From DASSBR01 sp035688265 (GTDB lineage: Bacteria > Pseudomonadota > Gammaproteobacteria > Natronospirales > DASSBR01): DNA of 39,433 nt. Where the stretch lies: positions 1-39,433 of the forward strand of contig DASSNE010000049.1 of the NCBI GenBank assembly GCA_035688265.1. Direction: 5' to 3'. A model generated the notes under the pieces. That model saw nothing but the letters and a program-made list of their open reading frames with translations, ran no database searches and had not been told where the DNA came from. Each line of letters starts with the position of its first letter. The stretch's first letter is position 1. Of this stretch, positions 23,871-31,184 are shown piece after piece. The position numbers and the translations under genes are program-made.

Positions 23871-25151
23871 ATGAAAGACGACATCCACGGCAAGGGCAGT
23901 GAAGACGGCAAGTTGCTGTACTGCTCGTTCTGCGGCAAGAGCCAGCACGAGGTGCGCAAGCTGATTGCGGGCCCCTCGGTGTTCGTGTGCGATGAATGCG
24001 TCGAGCTGTGCAACGACATCATTCGCGAGGAAATGGCCGAGCAGGCCGAAACCGCGCGGTCGAAGCTGCCCAAGCCGAAGGAAATCAAGGCGGTTCTGGA
24101 CGAATACGTGATCGGCCAGGAGAGCGCCAAGAAGGTCCTGTCGGTCGCGGTCTATAACCACTACAAACGACTGGAAGCGCGCAGCGGCAAGGAAGACGTT
24201 GAACTGGCGAAGAGCAACATCCTGCTGATCGGCCCGACCGGTTCGGGCAAGACGCTGCTGGCCGACACGCTTGCGCGGTTGCTGAACGTGCCGTTCACGA
24301 TCGCCGACGCGACGACGCTGACCGAAGCCGGCTATGTCGGCGAGGACGTCGAGAACATCATCCAGAAGCTGTTGCAGAAGTGCGATTACGATGTCGACAA
24401 GGCGCAGACGGGTATTGTGTATCTCGACGAAATCGACAAAATTTCGCGCAAGTCCGACAACCCTTCGATTACCCGCGACGTGTCCGGTGAAGGCGTGCAG
24501 CAGGCGCTGCTCAAGCTGATCGAGGGCACGGTCGCATCGGTGCCGCCGCAGGGCGGGCGCAAGCATCCGCAGCAGGAATTCCTGCAGGTCGACACCAGCA
24601 ACATCCTCTTTATCTGCGGCGGCGCATTCGCGGGGCTGGACAAGATCATCCGCAGCCGCTCGGAAACCACTGGCATCGGCTTCGTCGCCGAGGTCAAGGG
24701 CAAGAACGAGATCAGCAACGTCGGCGACGTGCTGCGCAACGTCGAGCCGGAGGATCTTATCAAGTTCGGCCTGATTCCGGAGTTTGTCGGCCGCCTGCCG
24801 GTGGTCGCGACGCTGGACGAGCTGGATGAATCGGCGCTGATGCGCATTCTGGTCGAACCGCGCAACGCGGTGACCAAGCAGTATCGCCGCCTGTTCGACA
24901 TGGAAAACTGCGAACTCGAATTCCGCGAGGACGCACTGCGCGCCGCGGCGCGCAAGGCGATGGAACGCAAGACGGGTGCGCGCGGGCTGCGCACGATTTT
25001 GGAGCAAATGCTGCTCGACACGATGTACGACCTGCCATCGATGGAGAACGTCGCCAAGGTGGTCATCGATGAAGGCGTCGTAGACGGCAGCAGTCCGCCG
25101 TACATTGTGTACGCGACGGAAAATCCCCCGCTTGCTGCGTCCGACGACTAG
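23871..25151 (+). CDS. clpX: ATP-dependent Clp protease ATP-binding subunit ClpX
   Basis: AAA+ unfoldase that delivers substrates to ClpP. It has an N-terminal zinc-binding domain (Cys18, Cys21, Cys40, Cys43), Walker A GPTGSGKT (about 123-130), Walker B IVYLDEIDKI, the sensor region SNILFICGGAFAGLDKII, and a C-terminal small AAA domain ending with KVVIDEGVV. Two ATGs are adjacent (23868 and 23871). The GAGGT at 23861-23865 is only two bases from the first and five from the second, so I prefer 23871 (426 residues). lon begins 16 bases after the stop. Confidence 0.97.
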   Translation: MKDDIHGKGSEDGKLLYCSFCGKSQHEVRKLIAGPSVFVCDECVELCNDIIREEMAEQAETARSKLPKPKEIKAVLDEYVIGQESAKKVLSVAVYNHYKRLEARSGKEDVELAKSNILLIGPTGSGKTLLADTLARLLNVPFTIADATTLTEAGYVGEDVENIIQKLLQKCDYDVDKAQTGIVYLDEIDKISRKSDNPSITRDVSGEGVQQALLKLIEGTVASVPPQGGRKHPQQEFLQVDTSNILFICGGAFAGLDKIIRSRSETTGIGFVAEVKGKNEISNVGDVLRNVEPEDLIKFGLIPEFVGRLPVVATLDELDESALMRILVEPRNAVTKQYRRLFDMENCELEFREDALRAAARKAMERKTGARGLRTILEQMLLDTMYDLPSMENVAKVVIDEGVVDGSSPPYIVYATENPPLAASDD

Positions 25152-25167
25152 GACGCCCGAGGTTTTA

Positions 25168-27597
25168 GTGAAGCAATCCCAGATTATCGAAGACCAGACG
25201 GCGCATCTACCGGTGCTGCCGCTGCGTGACGTCGTGGTCTATCCACACATGGTCATTCCGCTGTTCGTCGGTCGCGACAAGTCGATTGTCGCGCTGGATG
25301 CGGCGATGCGCGGCGACAAGCAGATTCTGCTGGTCGCGCAGAAGAGCCCTGAGGTTGACGAGCCGGGCGACGATGACGTCTACGATGTCGGCACGGTCGC
25401 GAGCGTGCTGCAGCTCGTGCGGCTGCCGGACGGCACCGTCAAGGTGCTGGTCGAAGGCACAGATCGTGCGCGCGTCCTCAACCTGCTGACGGCCGACCAC
25501 CTGACCGCCCAGATCAGCGTGCTGACGGCGCACGACGAGGAGGAGGGCCGCGAAATCGATGTGCTGATGCGCTCGGCATTGTCGCTGTTCGACCAGTACG
25601 TCAAACTGAACAAGAAGGTGCCGCCCGAAATTCTCACGGCGCTCGCCGGCATCGACGCACCCGGCCGCCTGGCCGATACGATCATGGCGCACATGGCGCT
25701 CAAGCTCGAAGACAAGCAGCGCGTGCTGGAATTGCAGGAGCCGCGCAAGCGTCTCGAGCATGTCATGGGCGTGATCGAAGGCGAAATCGATGTGCTGCAG
25801 ATCGAAAAGCGCATCCGCGGCCGCGTCAAGCAGCAGATGGAAAAGAGCCAGCGCGAGTACTACCTGAATGAGCAAATGAAGGCCATTCAGAAGGAAATGG
25901 GCGAACTGGAGGACGCGCCGAACGAGCTCGACGAACTGGAAAGGCGCATCGAGCGCGCGGGTATGCCGAACGACGTCCGCGCCAAGGCCGGCACCGAGTT
26001 GCAGAAGCTCAAGCTGATGTCGCCGATGTCCGCCGAGGCGACCGTCGTGCGCAATTACATCGACTGGCTCACCAACGTGCCGTGGAAGAATCGCAGTCGC
26101 ATTCGCCGTGACTTGTCAGCCGCCGAAAAGGTGCTCGAAGCTGATCATTACGGCCTGGAGAAGGTCAAGGAGCGGATCGTCGAGTACCTGGCCGTGCAGC
26201 AGCGGGTCAAGAAGCTCAAGGGTCCGATCCTGTGCCTGGTTGGTCCCCCCGGCGTCGGCAAGACCTCGCTCGGCAAGAGCATTGCGCGGGCGACGAACCG
26301 CAAGTTCGTCCGGATGTCGCTCGGCGGCGTGCGCGACGAGGCCGAAATTCGCGGCCACCGGCGCACCTACATCGGCTCGATGCCCGGCAAGATCGTGCAG
26401 AACATGGCCAAGGTCGGCACGCGCAACCCGCTGTTTTTGCTCGACGAAATCGACAAGATGGCGATGGACTTTCGCGGCGACCCGTCTTCCGCATTACTGG
26501 AAGTACTCGATCCCGAGCAGAACAGTACGTTCAGCGACCATTACCTCGAAGTCGAATTCGACTTGTCGGACGTGCTGTTCGTCGCCACTGCCAACAGCAT
26601 GAACATTCCGGCGCCGCTACTCGACCGGATGGAGGTTATTCGTCTGCCGGGCTACACCGAAGACGAAAAGATCAACATCGCCGAGCGCTACCTGGTGCCG
26701 AAGCAGATCAGGAACAACGGCCTGAAGGACGAGGAGCTGGAGATCCAGCCCGACAGCTTGCGCGACATCGTGCGCTTCTATACGCGCGAGGCGGGCGTGC
26801 GCAATCTCGAGCGCGAAACGTCCAAGATCTGCCGCAAGGTCGTCAAGAATCTGCTGACGCGCCCGTCCAACGAAAAAGTTGTCGTCACGCCGGACAATAT
26901 CGGCGATTACCTCGGCGTGCGCCGGTTCCGCTACGGCCGTGCCGAGGAGCGCGACCAGATCGGGCAGGTCACCGGCCTTGCGTGGACTGAAGTCGGTGGC
27001 GAGTTGCTTACGATCGAGGCGACCACGGTGCCCGGCAAGGGCAAGTTGCAGCACACCGGCCAGCTTGGCGACGTGATGCAGGAATCGATTCAGGCGGCGA
27101 TGACAGTCGTGCGCGCGCGCACGCCGTTGCTCGGCATCGACGAAGATTTTTACCAGAAACTCGACGTGCACATTCACGTGCCGGAAGGCGCAACGCCGAA
27201 AGACGGCCCCAGCGCCGGCGTGGGTATGTGCACCGCGCTGGTGTCTGCGCTGACGCATATTCCGGTGCGCGCGGATGTCGCGATGACGGGTGAAATTACG
27301 CTGCGTGGCGAAGTGCTTCCAATCGGCGGGCTCAAGGAAAAGCTGCTGGCCGCACATCGCGGCGGTATCGCTACTGTGCTGATTCCGGAAGAGAACGAGA
27401 AGGATCTCGCCGAAATTCCGGCGAATATCAAGGAAAAACTCAATATCCGTCCAGTCAAGTGGATTGACCAGGTATTCGAGATCGCGTTGCAGCGGTCTCC
27501 GATGCCGGCGGCGGCCTCTGAGGGTGATGGGGGTGAGATTGAGAACCGTGAGACGATCGCTCAGCCGACCGAATCCGACGCATTGCGAGCGCACTGA
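25168..27597 (+). CDS. lon: ATP-dependent Lon protease
   Basis: Homohexameric AAA+ serine protease that degrades misfolded and regulatory proteins. The GTG start at 25168 is preceded by GAGGT and gives 809 residues with the N-domain LPVLPLRDVVVYPHMVIPLFVGR. The AAA+ module has GPPGVGKTSLGKS and FLLDEIDKM; the protease domain carries Ser682 (KDGPSAGVGM) and Lys725 (GGLKEKLL), forming the Ser-Lys dyad. After the usual end (WIDQVFEIALQR) there is a ~30-residue acidic, low-complexity tail. It closes the tig-clpP-clpX-lon run and a hairpin follows the stop. Confidence 0.98.
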   Translation: MKQSQIIEDQTAHLPVLPLRDVVVYPHMVIPLFVGRDKSIVALDAAMRGDKQILLVAQKSPEVDEPGDDDVYDVGTVASVLQLVRLPDGTVKVLVEGTDRARVLNLLTADHLTAQISVLTAHDEEEGREIDVLMRSALSLFDQYVKLNKKVPPEILTALAGIDAPGRLADTIMAHMALKLEDKQRVLELQEPRKRLEHVMGVIEGEIDVLQIEKRIRGRVKQQMEKSQREYYLNEQMKAIQKEMGELEDAPNELDELERRIERAGMPNDVRAKAGTELQKLKLMSPMSAEATVVRNYIDWLTNVPWKNRSRIRRDLSAAEKVLEADHYGLEKVKERIVEYLAVQQRVKKLKGPILCLVGPPGVGKTSLGKSIARATNRKFVRMSLGGVRDEAEIRGHRRTYIGSMPGKIVQNMAKVGTRNPLFLLDEIDKMAMDFRGDPSSALLEVLDPEQNSTFSDHYLEVEFDLSDVLFVATANSMNIPAPLLDRMEVIRLPGYTEDEKINIAERYLVPKQIRNNGLKDEELEIQPDSLRDIVRFYTREAGVRNLERETSKICRKVVKNLLTRPSNEKVVVTPDNIGDYLGVRRFRYGRAEERDQIGQVTGLAWTEVGGELLTIEATTVPGKGKLQHTGQLGDVMQESIQAAMTVVRARTPLLGIDEDFYQKLDVHIHVPEGATPKDGPSAGVGMCTALVSALTHIPVRADVAMTGEITLRGEVLPIGGLKEKLLAAHRGGIATVLIPEENEKDLAEIPANIKEKLNIRPVKWIDQVFEIALQRSPMPAAASEGDGGEIENRETIAQPTESDALRAH

Positions 27598-27625
27598 AAA
27601 GCCCGCCAGTCCAGTGTTGGCGGGC
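27597..27625 (+). terminator. Hairpin after lon, possible terminator
   Basis: GCCCGCCA (27601-27608) pairs perfectly with TGGCGGGC (27618-27625) around a nine-base loop, starting four bases past the lon stop. The bases after it (TCTGGCG) are not T-rich, so if it ends transcription it does so imperfectly. It separates lon from the hupB promoter. Confidence 0.5.
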
Positions 27626-27635
27626 TCTGGCGCAG

Positions 27636-27665
27636 TTGACACGGCTTTTCGGCGCTTGGTATAAC
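27636..27665 (+). promoter_or_regulatory. Strong sigma-70 promoter for hupB
   Basis: TTGACA (27636-27641, perfect -35), an 18-base spacer, and TATAAC (27660-27665, five of six). Transcription from near 27672 would give a leader of about 120 bases. Bases 27670-27685 form CGGGCT-GCAA-AGCCCG, a hairpin with a GNRA-type loop at or next to the 5' end of the mRNA. Confidence 0.8.
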
Positions 27666-27790
27666 ACCTCGGGCTGCAAAGCCCGCCCGACAGCCGCCGA
27701 CGTTGAAAAGAAGAGGGCCGAAACGTCGCGGCCGCGGCCGATTGAGTAGTCAGTTTTTATTTGGCAGTCCACATTCAGGGGAATAACCTT

Positions 27791-28063
27791 ATGAACAAAT
27801 CCGAACTTATTGACGCCGTGGCCGACTCGGCCGGTCTGAGCAAGGCCGATGCGACCCGCGCCGTTGACGGCGTTGTCGATGCAATCAGCAAATCGCTGAA
27901 GCGTGGCGATCAGGTGTCGCTGGTCGGTTTCGGCACCTTCTCGGTCAAGCATCGTGCGGCGCGTACCGGTCGCAATCCGCAGACCGGGCAGACGATCAAC
28001 ATCGCCGCGAGCAATGTGCCGGGCTTCAAGGCTGGCAAAGCGCTGAAGGATGCCGTAAACTAG
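27791..28063 (+). CDS. hupB: DNA-binding protein HU-beta
   Basis: A 90-residue nucleoid protein that bends and compacts DNA. MNKSELIDAVADSAGLSKADATRAVDGV is the dimerising helical part and LVGFGTFSVKHRAARTGRNPQTGQ the beta-arm with the conserved Arg-Asn-Pro tip. The ATG at 27791 has AGGGGA upstream with suitable spacing. It lies after lon as in many Gammaproteobacteria but has its own strong promoter. Two tRNA genes follow, 73 bases past the stop. Confidence 0.97.
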   Translation: MNKSELIDAVADSAGLSKADATRAVDGVVDAISKSLKRGDQVSLVGFGTFSVKHRAARTGRNPQTGQTINIAASNVPGFKAGKALKDAVN

Positions 28064-28135
28064 CGCGCTCGCTGGGCGCACGTCCTGTAAAGCTGCCGCG
28101 CAGATGTGCGGCGTTCACGGGCGAGTTCTTTGTGA

Positions 28136-28211
28136 GGGTGCTTAGCTCAGTTGGTAGAGCGTCGCCCTTACAAGGCGAATGTCGGGGGTTCAAATCCCTC
28201 AGCACCCACCA
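28136..28211 (+). tRNA. tRNA-Val (anticodon UAC)
   Basis: A 76-base tRNA with encoded CCA. The acceptor GGGTGCT pairs with AGCACCC, then A-CCA. The anticodon stem TCGCC/GGCGA encloses CTTACAA with TAC at 28169-28171, and the T-arm has GGTTCAAATCC. It lies between hupB and tRNA-Asp and probably shares their transcript. Confidence 0.97.
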
Positions 28212-28217
28212 AGAGAA

Positions 28218-28294
28218 GGAGTGGTAGTTCAGCTGGTTAGAATACCGGCCTGTCACGCCGGGGGTCGCGGGTTCGAGTCCCGTCCACTCCGCCA
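28218..28294 (+). tRNA. tRNA-Asp (anticodon GUC)
   Basis: A 77-base tRNA with encoded CCA. The acceptor GGAGTGG pairs with CCACTCC, the discriminator is G, and the anticodon loop CTGTCAC has GTC at 28252-28254. It starts six bases after tRNA-Val and is followed by a strong terminator. Confidence 0.97.
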
Positions 28295-28302
28295 TTGACT
28301 GA

Positions 28303-28324
28303 AGGGCGCTCCGGCGCCCTTTTT
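28303..28324 (+). terminator. Rho-independent terminator after tRNA-Asp
   Basis: AGGGCGC (28303-28309) pairs with GCGCCCT (28314-28320) around TCCG, a UNCG-type tetraloop, followed by a run of five T (28320-28324). It is a textbook intrinsic terminator ending the hupB/tRNA transcript just before ppiD. Confidence 0.92.
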
Positions 28325-28359
28325 CATATGCACCGAATATACCGATTCAGGGTACGAGC

Positions 28360-30267
28360 ATGTTGCAGGGTTTGAGAGAGGGCGTTCAGGGCTGGTTGAT
28401 GTGGGTGATCATCATCATCCTCGTGATCCCGTTCGCATTGTGGGGCATCGGCAACTACGGCGGCTTCTTTTCGCCCAGCTACGTTGCTGAAGTCAACGGC
28501 AGCGACATCACGCCCCAGGATTTCTCCAAGGCTTATCAGGCGCGGTACCAGCAGTTGCAGCAGATGTTCGGCTCAAGCTACAAGCCGAATCCGGCAACGC
28601 TCAAGAAGCAGGTGCTTGACGGGCTGATTGCCAACCAGCTGATGACGCAGCACGCATTGAAAGCGGGATACCGGGTCAGCGACCAGGAACTCGTTGCGCA
28701 AATTCACCAGATGCCGGCGTTCAGCGTCGGCGGCAAGTTCTCGGTCGATGTTTACCGCGCCCGACTGACGCAGGCAGGTTACACTGCGCAGCATTTCGAA
28801 AATTTGATGCGTCAGGATCTGGCGGTGCAGCAACTGCAGCAGGGGCTCGCGATGAGCGCAGTCGCGACCGACGCCGAATTCCGGCAGTTCGTGGCGCTGT
28901 CGAAAGAACAACGCAAGGTTGGGTACGTGACCGTGAAGGCGGATCAGTTTCTTGACCAGGCGCACCCGACGGATGCCGAAGTGACGGCTTATTACAACAA
29001 TCACAAGTCCGAGTTCATGACGCCGGAACAGGTGTCGATCGCCTACATTGAACTCGACGCCGACAAGCTCGCGAAGAACGTGCCGATCAAAGAGGCCAAG
29101 TTGCACGAGTTATACCAGCAGCAGAAGCAGAAGTTCGTCCAGCAGGCACAGCGCAAGGCGGCGCATATCCTGATCGCACCGAATGGCAAGGGCGCGAAGG
29201 CCGACGCGCAGGCGAAGGCAAAGGCCGAGTCGATCCTCAAGAAGCTTCATAACGGCGCCGATTTCGCGAAGCTGGCGAAGAAATATTCGGAAGATCCGGG
29301 TTCGGCGAAGAACGGCGGCGATCTGGGCTGGGTGCAGAAAGGCGAAATGGTCGCGCCGTTCGAGAAGGCGCTGTTCAGCATCAAGAAAGTCGGTGACGTG
29401 GTCGGGCCGGTGAAGAGCCAGTACGGCTACCACATCATCAAGCTCGAGGGCGTGCGCAAGCCGCACCAGCAGAAATTTGCCGAGGTCCGCGACCAGCTCG
29501 CGCAGGAATACCGCCAGAAGCAGGCGAAGGATGAGTTCTTCAAACTTGGCGACAAGCTGAGCAACCTCGCATTCGATCATCCGGATTCGCTGGAGCCGAT
29601 TCACAAGGCCCTGAACCTGCCGATCCAGAAGGTCGACAACGTGACCCGCAACAGTGGCAAGGGCATTGCGTCGAACCCCAAGGTACGCGCGGCCGCGTTC
29701 AGCGATGAGGCGTACAAGAACGGCAACAATCGCCTGGTCAAGCTGGCTGATACGCATGCGGTAGTGTTGCACGACATGAACCGTCAACCGGCGAAGCTGA
29801 AGCCGCTTTCCGACGTCAAGGCGGATATTGTCAAGACGCTGAAGCACAAGGCAGCAGTGAAACAGGCACAGGCCGCGGCGGACAAGATAGCGGCCGCGGT
29901 GCGCAAGGGCGAATCTCTTGAGGCGGCTGCGAAGGCTGCCGGCCTCAAGGCGCAGCCGGCCAAGTTCATCGGCCGCAGTGGCAGCGATGTGCCGCAGCCG
30001 GTGGTCCAGGCGGCGTTTGACGCGCACGCGCCGGCCGCCTCGCAGGTGGAAGTCGGTACGGTGACGCTCGCTTCCGGCGACCAGGCGGTTTACGCGCTGT
30101 CGGCGGTCAAGCCGGGCGACCCGGGATCCGTCAGCGGCACCGACAAGCAGATGCTGGTGAGGCGGCTGGCTCAGAGGCACGCGCAAGCCGACATGGCCGC
30201 GTACATTGCCAACTTGCGCAAGCACGCCGACATCGACATTCAGCAGAGCAATATCAGCAACTATTAG
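28360..30267 (+). CDS. ppiD: Periplasmic chaperone / peptidyl-prolyl isomerase PpiD (SurA_N-parvulin)
   Basis: Inner-membrane-anchored periplasmic folding factor acting on proteins leaving the Sec channel. The 635 residues start with MLQGLREGVQGW, then one transmembrane helix (about 13-33), a SurA_N-like domain, a parvulin domain (about 260-365, AHILIAPNGKG... and KYSEDPGSAKNGGDLGW), and C-terminal helices including a second, degenerate isomerase-like part. The start is preceded by AGGG. hupB-ppiD linkage is standard in Gammaproteobacteria; here two tRNAs and a terminator intervene. It converges with fabI. Confidence 0.93.
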   Translation: MLQGLREGVQGWLMWVIIIILVIPFALWGIGNYGGFFSPSYVAEVNGSDITPQDFSKAYQARYQQLQQMFGSSYKPNPATLKKQVLDGLIANQLMTQHALKAGYRVSDQELVAQIHQMPAFSVGGKFSVDVYRARLTQAGYTAQHFENLMRQDLAVQQLQQGLAMSAVATDAEFRQFVALSKEQRKVGYVTVKADQFLDQAHPTDAEVTAYYNNHKSEFMTPEQVSIAYIELDADKLAKNVPIKEAKLHELYQQQKQKFVQQAQRKAAHILIAPNGKGAKADAQAKAKAESILKKLHNGADFAKLAKKYSEDPGSAKNGGDLGWVQKGEMVAPFEKALFSIKKVGDVVGPVKSQYGYHIIKLEGVRKPHQQKFAEVRDQLAQEYRQKQAKDEFFKLGDKLSNLAFDHPDSLEPIHKALNLPIQKVDNVTRNSGKGIASNPKVRAAAFSDEAYKNGNNRLVKLADTHAVVLHDMNRQPAKLKPLSDVKADIVKTLKHKAAVKQAQAAADKIAAAVRKGESLEAAAKAAGLKAQPAKFIGRSGSDVPQPVVQAAFDAHAPAASQVEVGTVTLASGDQAVYALSAVKPGDPGSVSGTDKQMLVRRLAQRHAQADMAAYIANLRKHADIDIQQSNISNY

Positions 30268-30275
30268 ACAGGATA

Positions 30276-30362
30276 GGGCTGAGGGCTGAGTGCTGAGTGC
30301 TGAGGACTGAGTGACGGTGTCCCCAATTCTTGACTTAGTCCTTAGTCCTCAGCACTCAGTCC
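30276..30362. repeat. Heptamer repeats in inverted orientation between ppiD and fabI
   Basis: Left arm (30276-30310), five seven-base units: GGGCTGA, GGGCTGA, GTGCTGA, GTGCTGA, GGACTGA. Right arm (30335-30362), read on the other strand: GGACTGA, GTGCTGA, GGACTAA, GGACTAA. The arms can pair around a 24-base loop. The plus strand after the right arm reads TTCTTTTA, so the structure may serve as terminator for ppiD, and perhaps for fabI from the other side. Confidence 0.85.
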
Positions 30363-30376
30363 TTCTTTTAGCCTTT

Positions 30377-31156
30377 TTAGAGCGTCATGCCGACGCTGCT
30401 GTATCCCGCGTCGACATAGATCGTTTCGGCCGTGATGCCGGCGGCCAGGTCGGAGCAGAGGAACGCGGCGGTATTGCCGACGTCTTCGATGGTGACGTTG
30501 CGCTTCAGCGGAGCCATCTCGCGGACATGCTCCAGCATGCCGCGAAAGCCGCTGATGCCGGCCGCGGCGAGGGTTTTGATGGGCCCTGCCGAAATCGCGT
30601 TGACGCGAATGCCTTCCGGACCCAGGTCGTGCGCGAGAAAGCGAACGTTGGCTTCCAGGCTGGCCTTGGCCGGGCCCATGACGTTGTAGTTCGGTAGTGA
30701 CCGGACGGCGCCGAGGTAGCTCAATGTCAGGATCGCGCCATTGCGGTTCTGCATCATCGGCCGGCCGACCTTGGCAAGCGCCGCCAGGCTGTAGGCGCTG
30801 ATGTCGTGTGCGATCTTGAAGCCTTCGCGCGTGACGGAGTCGATGTAGCGGCCCGCCAGCTGGTCGCGCGGCGCGAAACCGACCGAGTGGACAATGATGT
30901 CCAGTCCGTCCCAGCTGTCCTTGAGACCGCCGAACAGCGCGTCGATTTCAGCGTCGCTGCCGACGTCGCAGGGAAAGACTTTGTCGGAGCCGAGTTCAGC
31001 GGCCATGTCGATGACCCGCCCCTTGAGCTTGTCGCCCTGATAGCTGAAGGCGAGCTCCGCGCCTTCGCGGCGCATGGCCTGGGCGATGCCCCAGGCGATC
31101 GAACGGTTACTTGCAAGGCCGACGATCAGGGCGCGCTTGCCGTTTAGAAAACCCAT
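30377..31156 (-). CDS. fabI: Enoyl-[acyl-carrier-protein] reductase (NADH) FabI
   Basis: Last reduction step of each fatty-acid elongation cycle. The 259-residue SDR-type enzyme has the FabI nucleotide signature GLASNRSIAWGIA, the catalytic Tyr147/Tyr157/Lys164 set (LSYLGAVRSLPNYNVMGPAK), and DIIVHSVGFAPRDQL. The ATG at 31156 is preceded by GGAG about 10 bases upstream; the longer frame overlaps mltD. It is the last gene of gloB-mltD-fabI on the minus strand, 28 bases after mltD. Confidence 0.97.
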   Translation of the reverse strand: MGFLNGKRALIVGLASNRSIAWGIAQAMRREGAELAFSYQGDKLKGRVIDMAAELGSDKVFPCDVGSDAEIDALFGGLKDSWDGLDIIVHSVGFAPRDQLAGRYIDSVTREGFKIAHDISAYSLAALAKVGRPMMQNRNGAILTLSYLGAVRSLPNYNVMGPAKASLEANVRFLAHDLGPEGIRVNAISAGPIKTLAAAGISGFRGMLEHVREMAPLKRNVTIEDVGNTAAFLCSDLAAGITAETIYVDAGYSSVGMTL

Positions 31157-31184
31157 CTTGTTGTTACTCCGTCCTGATTCGTCG

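Noticed and set aside
22965..25007. 680-codon minus-strand open frame opposite tig, clpP and clpX
   Set aside because: It crosses three conserved genes and encodes no known motif; a shadow of their codon bias.
28064..28135. Small RNA or extra gene between hupB and tRNA-Val
   Set aside because: The 72 bases contain no open frame with a ribosome-binding site and no strong hairpin; treated as plain leader/spacer.
30276..30362. Possible CRISPR-like array
   Set aside because: The units are seven bases long, directly abutting, without spacers, and no cas gene is present.
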